Shown here one piece after another: positions 8,093-16,312 of a stretch of DNA of 38,993 nucleotides. Source of the DNA: a virus; IMG/VR virus record IMGVR_UViG_3300019487_000057, positions 1 to 38,993 of that record; one strand, written 5' to 3'. Made by a program: the position numbers and the translations under genes. The notes beneath the pieces are model-generated. The model did no database searches and was not told the DNA's origin. It was given only the letters and a program-made list of their open reading frames with translations. Each line of letters starts with the position of its first letter. Positions within the stretch are counted from its first letter, which is position 1.

Positions 8093-8293
8093 CCAAGCGA
8101 GTGTTGACATGGAGTAACTGTCCGCCGTCTCGGCGTAACCTGCCTCGTGCGCTTCCTGAGTGCGTTCGTGGGCCCACTCCAGATGCAAGCGCGCGATCTC
8201 ATTCAGGCGGTGAGCGTGGCGGCGCTCCTCTTCTTCGGCAACCTCATCCTTCGGCAGGGTGACGCGACGTGATGGCAGGGAAAAACGGATCAT
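8066..8293 (-). CDS. Small charged hypothetical protein
   Basis: 75 aa from the ATG at 8293, preceded by an excellent Shine-Dalgarno AAGAGGAGG seven bases upstream and only 13 bases after the phosphoesterase stop. It is highly charged and helical (DEVAEEEERRHAHRLNEIARL, then EWAHERTQEAHEAGYAETADS). No family was recognised. The strong ribosome-binding site and operon position support a real gene. It is the last gene of the minus-strand block and ends inside the convergent nuclease gene. Confidence 0.65.
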   Translation of the reverse strand: MIRFSLPSRRVTLPKDEVAEEEERRHAHRLNEIARLHLEWAHERTQEAHEAGYAETADSYSMSTLAWLDRLRDLS

Positions 8294-8306
8294 CGCCAGC
8301 CTCCTC

Positions 8307-9167
8307 TTAATGAGCGCGAACCAGATCGTGCAGAATCGCATAACGCGTTTGGCTCGGCTTGCAGTAAAAACGAAGCCAGTAGGCGCCAAGCGGCTTCGGA
8401 GGAAAGCCTTTCTCGTTCGCCCACCCCGTACCGGGACTGAACTCGTCTTTGTAGCCCCCGCACTTGACATGTTCCACGTCATTCAGGACCGGCTTACCGG
8501 CATGGTTGAGGCGCTCCCGGCGAATAGGCAGATTCCAAGAATCGTGGCTATGCCCGCTGACCATAAAGTCCGCATCGAGGTAGACCATCTGCCGAGCCGT
8601 CTGGATCACGTCCCGGGTGACGGGGCCGCCTCCTCCATATCCGTGGGTGTAATGAAGTGTCAAGGAATGTCTCTGCGTGCCTTTGATACGGAACTGAAAC
8701 CAGATCCAACCGCGATAGGTGCCTGTTACGACGGGAGAGCCTGCTACACGAAGCCGTTCCGCGAGTCGCTCGCCAAGAGACGTTTCATTTCGGCGTTGAA
8801 TGGCGCTTTCATGGTTACCTTGTGCCAGAAGAATCCAGTTCGCCGCATAAGGACGATAGAAATCAGCGCAGTAGCTCACCAGCCGATCCAAGTAATCGGA
8901 ACCGCGCAGCTCCTCGCGCATCTGGGTCTGGTCGGCCCGCTTGTCCCACTTCCCCTGCATCGCGCAGAAGAGGTCTCCAAAGTCCAGGATACCCGCGTTG
9001 CGAGCTTTTGCTTCCTCCAGATGGCGACGTTCCATCTCCTGGTTGCAGTGCAGATTATCGTGATGAGCGTCGGAACGTAAGAGAAACCACTGCTCCCACC
9101 GCGCCCCGGTGACTTCCATGCGTAACGTCGTCACCACGGGATGATTCTTCTCAATCTGAAGGTTCAT
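8307..9167 (-). CDS. Calcineurin-like metallophosphoesterase
   Basis: 286 aa from the ATG at 9167 (ATGA overlap with the upstream gene). The metal-binding motifs are in order: D-x-H at 33-35 (RSDAHHD), GD at 64-65, GNHE at 117-120, H175 in YTHGYGGG and GHSH at 205-208. This is the full di-metal set, so the enzyme should be active as a phosphodiesterase or phosphatase. In phages such enzymes occur among structural or lysis-adjacent genes, and substrates may be nucleotides or DNA ends. The substrate cannot be read from the sequence. A long N-terminal extension is possible in frame but lacks coding character. Confidence 0.85.
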   Translation of the reverse strand: MNLQIEKNHPVVTTLRMEVTGARWEQWFLLRSDAHHDNLHCNQEMERRHLEEAKARNAGILDFGDLFCAMQGKWDKRADQTQMREELRGSDYLDRLVSYCADFYRPYAANWILLAQGNHESAIQRRNETSLGERLAERLRVAGSPVVTGTYRGWIWFQFRIKGTQRHSLTLHYTHGYGGGGPVTRDVIQTARQMVYLDADFMVSGHSHDSWNLPIRRERLNHAGKPVLNDVEHVKCGGYKDEFSPGTGWANEKGFPPKPLGAYWLRFYCKPSQTRYAILHDLVRAH

Positions 9168-9445
9168 TGTGGCCTCGGAAGCCGATCCCTCAATTGGGCG
9201 ATCTCTTCGCGTACCTTGCTTACCTCGCCGCGGATCTCGCGCAAATCTTCCCGCACCTCTCGCCAGAATTCCTGGCGCAACAACTGCTCTCCCTTGACGG
9301 CGCGACTGATAGCGGCGTCGCGATCCTGCACCACCTGGTTGGCGAAACCGTAGATGGCGGTCGCGCCCAGGATAAGGGATAGAGTCATCGTCAGGACATT
9401 GGTGCGGGAGATGGTGGATCGGGCCCGATCGAGCAAACGGCGCAT
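9164..9445 (-). CDS. Single-pass membrane protein with coiled coil
   Basis: 93 aa starting at the second of two adjacent ATGs (9445), five bases after GGAGGGG. A basic N-terminus (RRLLDRARSTISR) is followed by one membrane segment (about 18-36, LTMTLSLILGATAIYGFA) and then a long charged helix with heptad-like spacing (REDLREIRGEVSKVREEIAQL). This topology fits a holin accessory, spanin-like or tail-tip membrane factor. No lysin gene is present beside it, so the role is undecided. Its stop overlaps the phosphoesterase start. Confidence 0.6.
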   Translation of the reverse strand: MRRLLDRARSTISRTNVLTMTLSLILGATAIYGFANQVVQDRDAAISRAVKGEQLLRQEFWREVREDLREIRGEVSKVREEIAQLRDRLPRPQ

Positions 9446-9577
9446 CATCCCCTCCTGGACAGCGGCGAAGCAGAGGCAACAAGCGCATGATACCTCAGAT
9501 CCCCTTTCGGACGCGAGATCAGACTGTCGTCGCAATCACGATCTATTCGGCACTGTTCTTGCTTTGATAAATATGCA

Positions 9578-10108
9578 ATGCCAAAGAAGGGTGAATACTT
9601 AGACGCTCGCCAAAGTTTATGGTCCAAGATTGACAGGCGAAGTGAAAATGAGTGCTGGAATTGGAAGGCTGCTCGTACACATGATGGGTACGGACGCTTT
9701 CATCTTCCAGGCTTTGGGCATACGATGGCACACCGTGCCGTTTGGATGTTGACGGTTGGCCCAATTCCAGAGGGCCAGCAAGTTTGTCACAACTGTCCCG
9801 AAGGAGACAATCGAGCATGCTGCAATCCTGCTCATCTTTGGCTTGGGACTATCCAGGAAAACCTGCGTGACCGTGATCAGAAAGGCCGTACGGCACGAGG
9901 AGATCGCAGTGGTCCCCGTCTCTATCCGGAACGCTACCCTCGCGGCGAGAAGAATGGAAATGCCAAACTTTCAGACGAAGCCGCCGACTCAATTCGCCAG
10001 CGTATGGACTCGGGCGAATCACCCTTAAATCTAGCTGAAGAATATGGCATTAGTTTCGCGACGGCATATCGGATTCGTGCGCGAGAGATACGTAAGCCAA
10101 AGATCTAA
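9578..10108 (+). CDS. Free-standing HNH homing-type endonuclease with HTH tail
   Basis: 176 aa, on the strand opposite to all its neighbours. The N-terminus has ENECWNWKAARTHDGYGRF, followed by the HNH core VCHNC-x5-RACCNPAHLWLGT. The middle repeats basic Pro/Arg motifs (RLYPERYPRGEKNG), and the C-terminus forms a helix-turn-helix (LAEEYGISFATAYRIRARE) that probably gives target specificity. The gene overlaps the 3' end of the convergent tail gene by four bases and separates it from the membrane-protein gene at 9445, i.e. it sits in an intergenic insertion site. It is paralogous in layout to the broken copy at 24869-25399. Confidence 0.85.
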   Translation: MPKKGEYLDARQSLWSKIDRRSENECWNWKAARTHDGYGRFHLPGFGHTMAHRAVWMLTVGPIPEGQQVCHNCPEGDNRACCNPAHLWLGTIQENLRDRDQKGRTARGDRSGPRLYPERYPRGEKNGNAKLSDEAADSIRQRMDSGESPLNLAEEYGISFATAYRIRAREIRKPKI

Positions 10109-11337
10109 ACAGTTCGGGCCACCACGATACCTTCGATGACGTTTCGCGCGTTCGGCAGCCCCACCGTAAACGGACCGTCCGTCATGGTCTCGCTGAATGC
10201 CTGTACCTCGATCTCGAATTCCGTCTCCTCCTCGAAGCCCGTCCAGGAAAACGCCTTGGTGTAGTCTGTCAGGGGCGGTGTAGTCAGGAATGAGCCGACA
10301 GTCGAGGAGGACCGGCTGGCCGGCAGCGTCGGCAGCCCGTCCACCGGATAGGCATCGCCTGCAACTCCGTTAATGGCGATTGCATCCACGTCAGCGTTGG
10401 CATACATGATAAAGGTAGGCCGCGCAGGCGTGACGTCATAATCCCGGTTGATCACGCCCCCAAACGTGGGCATTGTAACGTCTTCGTTGGGGAAATAGAG
10501 CGCGCCGCGGTCGGCCATGACGGCGTTGGACCCGTTGAACGGGAAAACGCTCGCTCCACCGGTGATTGTCGACGCTCCCGAAAGAAGCGTATCGACGCCC
10601 GGACTGACGGCCCAGAAGTGAGCCTGAAACTGGGCCGACCCACTCGTACCATCGAAGAGCGGAATGGTGTCCTGATCCTCGATTCCTGGCCAGTAATAGC
10701 CAGATGGTGAACCTGAAAACGCCTGACCTGATGACAGGAATACAAGTGCCTGCGGCAGTCCCTCAGGATTGTAGTTTGCGACGGTGAAGATCCGAAAGGT
10801 GCGCAACGGACGAAGCGCCACCGAGCCGCCGGGAAGGGTATCCAAGAATTCGACGCCATCAAACGAGATCAGATAGAAATTGTCGTTGGCATTGAGGTGC
10901 CGCACGATCCCATTGGTCAACGGCGTCGGCGGCGTCTCGCCCGTGTCCCAGCTTGCCCACGCCATGGCGTTGCCGCCGACGCGGTGCAGGAGTCCGAAGT
11001 CCAACGGTGGCGTTGGCACAGGGTAGGGAGCAATGATCGTCCCGGTGAGGGGGGTAGCCGGAACAGCCGCTACTAGCGCGGTGTGGATCGGAAACGAGGT
11101 ATCAACGTCATCGGGCCCCGGACCGATCTCAACCAGTAAGCGATCATAGACGGCGTTGCGCCGGTTAATTCGCGACACGATCACGTCCGTGCCGGAGATC
11201 TTACGGTGTGCAATGACAGGAAAGCAGCCGAGCGAGGCACCCCCGCGCAACGTCTCGGAGACAAGAGGATTTCCAACGCTCAAGGATCGTTCAATACGAA
11301 ACCCTTGACACAGATTGATAATTGCGACGTCGGCCAT
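10105..11337 (-). CDS. Virion-associated hypothetical protein, beta-rich
   Basis: 410 aa from the ATG at 11337, one base after the upstream stop. The sequence is rich in Gly, Thr, Pro and Val with alternating short strands and no recognisable catalytic motif. The middle region (LRTFRIFTVANYNPEGLPQ, SGYYWPG) and FTWTGFEEETEFEIEVQAF suggest beta-sandwich folding. It lies at the end of the tail-tip/receptor-binding gene series, so a tail fibre or baseplate-decorating role is likely by position. The family was not recognised. Confidence 0.6.
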   Translation of the reverse strand: MADVAIINLCQGFRIERSLSVGNPLVSETLRGGASLGCFPVIAHRKISGTDVIVSRINRRNAVYDRLLVEIGPGPDDVDTSFPIHTALVAAVPATPLTGTIIAPYPVPTPPLDFGLLHRVGGNAMAWASWDTGETPPTPLTNGIVRHLNANDNFYLISFDGVEFLDTLPGGSVALRPLRTFRIFTVANYNPEGLPQALVFLSSGQAFSGSPSGYYWPGIEDQDTIPLFDGTSGSAQFQAHFWAVSPGVDTLLSGASTITGGASVFPFNGSNAVMADRGALYFPNEDVTMPTFGGVINRDYDVTPARPTFIMYANADVDAIAINGVAGDAYPVDGLPTLPASRSSSTVGSFLTTPPLTDYTKAFSWTGFEEETEFEIEVQAFSETMTDGPFTVGLPNARNVIEGIVVARTV

Positions 11338-11338
11338 C

Positions 11339-12472
11339 TTATCCTGCTCCGATCTCTTCCTCGGCAACCTGACCAATCAAAACCAGCAATTGGTTGCAGG
11401 CGACGACCACCTGCACCGGGGCGATGGGCGTCGGCACCGCCAGATTATAGGTGCCCAGATCCACCACCCCCGTGATTGCGTCCTCGGCGTTGAACCTCAG
11501 CAACCGAAAGAGCGTCGTCGCCCCTCCTCCCTGACGTGCAAGTACGTAGCGATCCGCCGTTCGTCCCGGTGTCTGCGTCACTTGCACCAGATTACCGCGC
11601 AGGCTGGCGTCGTAGGGGTCGCCGTCCCGAGTCAGCGTCCGCGTCTCTTGCGCCGACATTGTCGTGATGCGCAGATAGCGCGCAGGAGCATTGAGCAGCG
11701 TCACCGTCGCCACGCCGTCATGGACGGCGAGACAGCTTCCTCCGGCCTCGACGGCAGGCGGGTCCGGCTCGGCCGCAGGTGCGGTCGGGTCCGTCAGACC
11801 TGGCGAGTAGGGATCGGTGAGCGCATAGCGATCCAGGACCGCATACTGTCCCCCCGATACCCGCCAGCGGATGAGGCTGAAGTAGCGGCGGCTGCGTGTC
11901 GTTTGCTGATCGTTTACCCATTGCTGGTAGCCGCGCAGGTCGTCCAAGGCATAGAGATCCCAGGGAGCGACTGTATCAAATGTCACCGCCGCGCCACCGG
12001 AGGTGGCCGAGCCATTGGCGAAGCCTAACTCGTTCGCTCCAACGATCTGCCGCAGCTCCGCCGTGAGCGCGTCCACCACCAGCCCCTGCGCGACCCCCAC
12101 TACCTGGGCCAGCGTCAGTGTGATGCCGTCCGGGTCGGGACAGCGGCACTGGCATCCGCCCACGAACGTCGGCCAGCGCAGCGGCTGGTGGGCGACGGGA
12201 GAGGTGACGAAGCGGCGGGCAAGACCGCCATGGACGACGATCAGATCTCCTAGTCGAGGCTTTACACCGCTGTAGGGAACGAAGCCATCATTGGGCCCAA
12301 CCCAGACATGCCCCGAGGGCACCTCGTCCGGCTGAACCGGCAGGCGTCGCGAGCGCGCATCCGGCGGTGGCTTTGAAGCACGCGGCACCAGCCGCCCCAC
12401 GTCGGGGGCGGGGGCCCCCGGCGCTTTGGGCCAGAGGATCGTCAGCTTGATGGGGATTTCGTCCCGGGGCAT
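11339..12472 (-). CDS. Tail/baseplate-region hypothetical protein
   Basis: 377 aa. The N-terminal 80 residues are Pro-rich and polar; a CQCRCPD patch occurs near residue 107. The rest mixes helices (LTLAQVVGVAQGLVVDALTAELRQIV) and strands. No domain was recognised. It lies four bases downstream of the OB-fold protein gene and one base before the next gene, in a tight tail-tip operon, which is the only hint of function. Confidence 0.55.
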   Translation of the reverse strand: MPRDEIPIKLTILWPKAPGAPAPDVGRLVPRASKPPPDARSRRLPVQPDEVPSGHVWVGPNDGFVPYSGVKPRLGDLIVVHGGLARRFVTSPVAHQPLRWPTFVGGCQCRCPDPDGITLTLAQVVGVAQGLVVDALTAELRQIVGANELGFANGSATSGGAAVTFDTVAPWDLYALDDLRGYQQWVNDQQTTRSRRYFSLIRWRVSGGQYAVLDRYALTDPYSPGLTDPTAPAAEPDPPAVEAGGSCLAVHDGVATVTLLNAPARYLRITTMSAQETRTLTRDGDPYDASLRGNLVQVTQTPGRTADRYVLARQGGGATTLFRLLRFNAEDAITGVVDLGTYNLAVPTPIAPVQVVVACNQLLVLIGQVAEEEIGAG

Positions 12473-12475
12473 GAG

Positions 12476-12733
12476 TCAGCTCACCTCGTTATTACGCGTG
12501 CCGACCCCGACGATCATGGGCTGGTGTGATCCCTGGCGCACCCACACCTGGTCACCTGCCAGGAGGGGGAGCCCCGCCGTCGGCTGACACGCGACCGTCT
12601 GGCCGCCGATATTGACCATGACCTGCGAGCCATCTAAACGCAGGACGATCCCCGAAACAAGCCCGCCGCCTCGCGACACCGCCCGCGCCGCCGCCTCCGT
12701 CTGTGCGACGAGAAACCGAGCTAGATTCGCCAT
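12476..12733 (-). CDS. Small OB-fold-like baseplate protein
   Basis: 85 aa from the ATG at 12733, six bases after AAAGGAG. An N-terminal helix is followed by SGIVLRLDGSQVMVNIGG, TVACQPTAGLPLLAGDQVWVRQG and PMIVGVG, the strand pattern of OB-fold domains in phage baseplate spike proteins (gp5/gpV-type N-terminal domains). No catalytic or needle domain follows. It probably forms part of the tail tip. The frame is open upstream through 12826, so longer products are possible. Confidence 0.55.
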   Translation of the reverse strand: MANLARFLVAQTEAAARAVSRGGGLVSGIVLRLDGSQVMVNIGGQTVACQPTAGLPLLAGDQVWVRQGSHQPMIVGVGTRNNEVS

Positions 12734-12882
12734 CCCCATCTCCTTTGTCTCGTCTGCCGCAGTCGCCGCCGCACCCGCCGTACGTAGGGTAGATGGTGGA
12801 GCAACGCCAGCCAGTAACGCCGGCATACCGAGTTGCGACGATACCAGTGAAGCATTGAGAGCATCCGTCGATCCAGGATCAA
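12721..12882 (-). CDS. Possible Arg-rich 53-aa protein
   Basis: A TTG start at 12882 lies five bases after a perfect AGGAGG. The frame runs 53 codons and ends by overlapping the start of the OB-fold gene. The product has 18 Arg plus several Trp, Tyr and His residues (MLHWYRRN, HHLPYVRRVRRRLRQTRQRR). The strong ribosome-binding site is the main evidence; composition could also be an accident of the GC-rich overlapping frame. Confidence 0.35.
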   Translation of the reverse strand: MILDRRMLSMLHWYRRNSVCRRYWLALLHHLPYVRRVRRRLRQTRQRRWGWRI

Positions 12883-12894
12883 ACCATCCTCCTA

Positions 12895-13575
12895 TTAAAG
12901 GCCACCCCGATTCACCAAGTATGTGTTTTGTTGATTGGTGTCGGCAGTTCCGTGTGCCGTCTTACGTTTACGACGAGCGACCTCCATTAATGCGTGGCAT
13001 GCGCGACACCTGCGTTGACCGCGCGATGTCGCCCCTTTGCCCCAATAGGTATTGGCTTCGTCATAAGCATGCCCACGCCGACAAGTAGGTTTGAGCCGGT
13101 AAGGACACTTGTTATTCGCTTGTTCGTTCCGGGTCGCCCATCTACAATTCCCTGATTTGTAGCCCAATTTGTTGTCAATGCGATCCAGGGTATGATTTGT
13201 CGTAGGAGCGTCTCCCATATCATCGTGAAACACTGAAAATGACCTCCAACGGTCACAGACAGTAATCCCAGAACCGCCGTAATATGAGTAGGTGGCGCAC
13301 TTAGTATCTGTGCATCGCTTCCACATGCTCCTCCAAGTTACCCACTCTTTTGAATGGGACTTGCCATGCGTCTTTAAGTGTTCCTTTCGCCAGCAACCAC
13401 AAGATAGAGTGCTTCCTCCGATTAGATTCTGAGGTTTGAATGTTTTTATCATCCCGCAATCACAACAGCATTCCCAATGCCGAATTTTTCGTCCGTGTAA
13501 TGGCGAAGGAAGCCGAAACTCTCGCACTGTAACTAACCTGCCGAATCTCTCCCCAAGCGTAAATGGATGTTTCAA
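12895..13575 (-). CDS. HNH endonuclease with C-terminal zinc module and a borrowed jelly-roll tail
   Basis: 226 aa from a TTG start overlapping the stop of the jelly-roll gene (TTGA). The N-terminal part has GERFGRLVTVRE and a Cys cluster (ECCCDCGMI, LSCGCW). The HNH-related core is YYGGSGITVCDRW followed by HTLDRIDNKLGY and NCRWATRNEQ. A zinc module follows (TCRRGHAYDEANTY, RRCRACH), like those of two other HNH proteins here. The last residues, QQNTYLVNRGGL, match the C-terminus of the upstream jelly-roll protein, QQTQYLMSRGGI, and are extra to the nuclease family. The base composition (AT-richer) differs from its neighbours. Confidence 0.85.
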   Translation of the reverse strand: MKHPFTLGERFGRLVTVREFRLPSPLHGRKIRHWECCCDCGMIKTFKPQNLIGGSTLSCGCWRKEHLKTHGKSHSKEWVTWRSMWKRCTDTKCATYSYYGGSGITVCDRWRSFSVFHDDMGDAPTTNHTLDRIDNKLGYKSGNCRWATRNEQANNKCPYRLKPTCRRGHAYDEANTYWGKGATSRGQRRCRACHALMEVARRKRKTAHGTADTNQQNTYLVNRGGL

Positions 13576-14345
13576 ATTCCACCTCTGGACATGAGATATT
13601 GGGTTTGCTGGATACGGTCTGGCTCACTATGAGATGTCTTAAACGCCCAGAAATCCAAAAACTTACCGTCGCAGTCGTTGTTTCCATTCCCATCGGCCAG
13701 AAACGGCAGCGTACCGTTGCCCAGTGTATAGCCGCCGCTGAAGAACTCCGTACCGGTTCCGATCAGGACACCGTCGCGGTAGACGCGCACCTCTTCAGCA
13801 ACCTCATCAAAGATCCAAGCGAGTACTTGCAATCCAGCTACCGTCGCCGCCACTTCTTCTACAATACCATCAGATCGGTAACCAACATTACCATTGCTGT
13901 TCAAAAGAAGTTGCAAATTGCCATCTCCACCAGTATTGTTCATGTCCAGCACGATCTCTTCACCCGAACCTGCCTCGCGATCAAAGAGGAGGTAGAAGGA
14001 GAAGCCTCCCGGAACGTTGTCCGACACCAGCGCCTGAAAATGGCGCTGGCTGGCGCTCTTGGAGACATACGGGTGGCCGTTGATGAGATCGCCTGCGCCG
14101 CTCTCGTAGATCGGCAGCGGAGAGCCGTTCACGGTCCATCCGGTACTGATGGGGTTGCCGCCCCCCTCCTGCTGGTCCTGCCAATACTCGATGCCGTCGC
14201 CATCGTTGGCCGGCGTCAGGAAATCGAAGCTGCTGTAGACATCCTCGTCCGATTCCAGTTGGATGACGGCGCCCGCGACGGGCGTCCCCCCGCCGGGGGT
14301 GCCGGTCGTGGCCGAGGAGATATTCGAGTAAGCGGAAAATGGCAT
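13572..14345 (-). CDS. Concanavalin/LamG-like jelly-roll virion protein
   Basis: 257 aa. An N-terminal Ser/Thr/Gly-rich anchor is followed by a beta-sandwich: YWQDQQ, HFQALVSDN, SFYLLFDRE, NLQLLLNSNGNVGYRSDG, LAWIFDEVAEEVRVYRDG and FLADG. This is the strand order of LamG/concanavalin-like carbohydrate-binding domains found on phage tail tips. The C-terminal helix DRIQQTQYLMSRGGI is typical of the last helix of this family. It probably binds host surface sugar. It is next to the FN3 tail protein gene (two-base gap). Confidence 0.65.
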   Translation of the reverse strand: MPFSAYSNISSATTGTPGGGTPVAGAVIQLESDEDVYSSFDFLTPANDGDGIEYWQDQQEGGGNPISTGWTVNGSPLPIYESGAGDLINGHPYVSKSASQRHFQALVSDNVPGGFSFYLLFDREAGSGEEIVLDMNNTGGDGNLQLLLNSNGNVGYRSDGIVEEVAATVAGLQVLAWIFDEVAEEVRVYRDGVLIGTGTEFFSGGYTLGNGTLPFLADGNGNNDCDGKFLDFWAFKTSHSEPDRIQQTQYLMSRGGI

Positions 14346-14347
14346 CT

Positions 14348-16309
14348 TTAGATCAGCGCGAAGGCGCGCACCCTGTATGAATAGGTCGTAGACGGTGTCA
14401 GTCCGACGTCCAGATAGCTTGTGGAGTTGGGCGGAAGGATGGCGATCTCCGTCCAGACCACCTGATCTAGAGACCGCTCGACGCGGTAGCTGGACTCGTT
14501 GCTGGCGTTGTCGGTCCAGGTGAGTTGGATCTCGGTCGTGCTGATGGCCGTCGCCAGCAGGTTCGTCGGCGCCGCGACGGTGGCCACGGTGGGGTCGAGC
14601 GGCACGCTCTCGGTCAGACGCCGTGCCGTGCCGCTGGTGCGGCCGCCGTTGACGTCGAAGCGATGCTGAACAGATTCAATCCAGTAACTCACGAAAATAT
14701 CAGGCGCAACCTCCACTTGTAGCGGTTGGCCTGCCCAGAGATTAGGATCGAATGTCCCGTCAAAATTCACCGTCTCCCAGCGCACAGGAGTAAGTTGCAA
14801 TTCTTGTTCTTGAGTGGCAAGATCAAAGATCTGCTGCGCCTCCGACGAACCAATGTAGGCGTTCTCATAGATCCAGGCGTTGCTGGATCGGCGTCCCTCC
14901 GTCGGTATTCCATTGACCAAGGGGAGGGGAGGGAAGACTACCTGGATCGACTGTACTTCATCCCGTCCAAGTTGTGAGTTAGCAGTGGGGAGTTGACCGC
15001 CTACGAGCTGCGAGTCGACAAAGTCCGTCGTAAGCTCATTGTCGTTGTCCGGGTCCACCAGGTAGGCGGAGATCTGCGTCCGGACACCGGAGGAATGCGT
15101 CTGGGAATGGGTACGCAGCACGACGCGTGCAGGTTTCCATCGTCCGGCGGCCGTATCATACTCCTGCACGCTCTCCTGCTCAGCGATCTGCTCTCCGTCA
15201 TCGTTGTGAAAATACTGTTTGAAGGTCCGCTGCACCAGATCAAAGTTACCGTTTTGTAACTCCTCGCGCTCCTCAATCGTGCTCCAGAGAATCGCCGTCC
15301 GGAGTGTGATCGGCTCGAAAGCGACCAGTTCGTTGAGCGCCGCCTCGGGATGGTAATACTCGTAGTTGGTGATGATGCGCTTGAGGAGGGTCGATCCAGT
15401 GCTAAAACCGCCACTGTCTAACACCGTCTGGTAGTGACGCTCCTCGGTCAGGATGACCTTCCCCTCTTCACGCTCTTCCAGGGTATAGATTTCCAACCAG
15501 ACGAAATCTTCATAGGTGCCCGCGACGGACTCCAGCAGCTCTCGGTTGATCCGCCGGTTGACGTAATTGTAGCGGCGCTCGGGCCCGAGATCAGGGCGCG
15601 GTTGAGTATAAGCTGCTCCGCGAATTTCGATACCAATTACATGTGCTAGTCTCGGCTGATCGTCATACTTGCGCTGGCTAATTTGGTGCTGACTATGGCG
15701 AGCGCGTGTCACGGCATAGCCAGTATTCGGCGGATTGGCCCAGTCGACGCGCAAAACGCTGAGCACCTTGTCTCTTACGTCCGGGAAATGTTGGATCGAC
15801 GCAAACACGTTCCAGGGCTCCATTAGATCTTGAACGATCTGAAAGAGCGATTTCTGGTGAGCGACATAAGAAGCGTAGAGCGGATAATCGGGAAATGCCA
15901 GCGAACCAATGTTAACGCCTATCTGTGCCGCCGCTTCGCGGAGGATCGCGTGCGCCCGCGGCAACACAGAGGGCGGTCGCGCCTCCCAGACAAACGTAAT
16001 TGGCGTCTGCAGGATCTCGGAGATACCAAGATCTTCACCTTGAACATTAAAAATTGCTCCAGAAGGAGTAATCGTTTGTTGTACTGTTGTCGCTTCACCG
16101 CGTATCAACGTAACTCGGTCTTCATCATATCCTGCAGTGATCACCACAGGACTTCCAATCTGCAATTGCCCTGAGCCCCCCATCTGCACGTTAAAGCCGC
16201 GAGAAGCAGACCCGAGATCGTCGGAAACTTCCCAAGAGCCAGCCAGCTCATTGGTGTCTCCGGCTGCCCCACGGATTAATGCGCGAGCGGTAAAGATAGC
16301 AGTAGGCAT
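14348..16309 (-). CDS. Tail/baseplate hub-like protein with C-terminal fibronectin type III domain
   Basis: 653 aa. The N-terminal half has small beta-domains (GSPVVITAGYDEDRVTLIRGEAT, IFNVQGEDLGISEILQ) and ILREAAAQIGV / SLFQIVQDLMEPWN, patterns seen in phage hub proteins of the gp27/gp44 type. RALIRG near the start echoes the RARI repeats of the neighbouring gene. Residues about 575-653 form an FN3 domain (LATAISTTEIQLTWTDNA, YRVERS, YSYRVRAF). FN3 domains occur on tail proteins that contact the host surface. The hub assignment is inference from order and local patterns. Confidence 0.65.
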   Translation of the reverse strand: MPTAIFTARALIRGAAGDTNELAGSWEVSDDLGSASRGFNVQMGGSGQLQIGSPVVITAGYDEDRVTLIRGEATTVQQTITPSGAIFNVQGEDLGISEILQTPITFVWEARPPSVLPRAHAILREAAAQIGVNIGSLAFPDYPLYASYVAHQKSLFQIVQDLMEPWNVFASIQHFPDVRDKVLSVLRVDWANPPNTGYAVTRARHSQHQISQRKYDDQPRLAHVIGIEIRGAAYTQPRPDLGPERRYNYVNRRINRELLESVAGTYEDFVWLEIYTLEEREEGKVILTEERHYQTVLDSGGFSTGSTLLKRIITNYEYYHPEAALNELVAFEPITLRTAILWSTIEEREELQNGNFDLVQRTFKQYFHNDDGEQIAEQESVQEYDTAAGRWKPARVVLRTHSQTHSSGVRTQISAYLVDPDNDNELTTDFVDSQLVGGQLPTANSQLGRDEVQSIQVVFPPLPLVNGIPTEGRRSSNAWIYENAYIGSSEAQQIFDLATQEQELQLTPVRWETVNFDGTFDPNLWAGQPLQVEVAPDIFVSYWIESVQHRFDVNGGRTSGTARRLTESVPLDPTVATVAAPTNLLATAISTTEIQLTWTDNASNESSYRVERSLDQVVWTEIAILPPNSTSYLDVGLTPSTTYSYRVRAFALI

Positions 16310-16312
16310 AGG

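Noticed and set aside
8307-9488. Long N-terminal extension of the phosphoesterase frame
   Set aside because: The extra residues are Arg/Gly/Pro-rich and overlap the membrane-protein gene in another phase; the ATG at 9167 with ATGA coupling is the better start.
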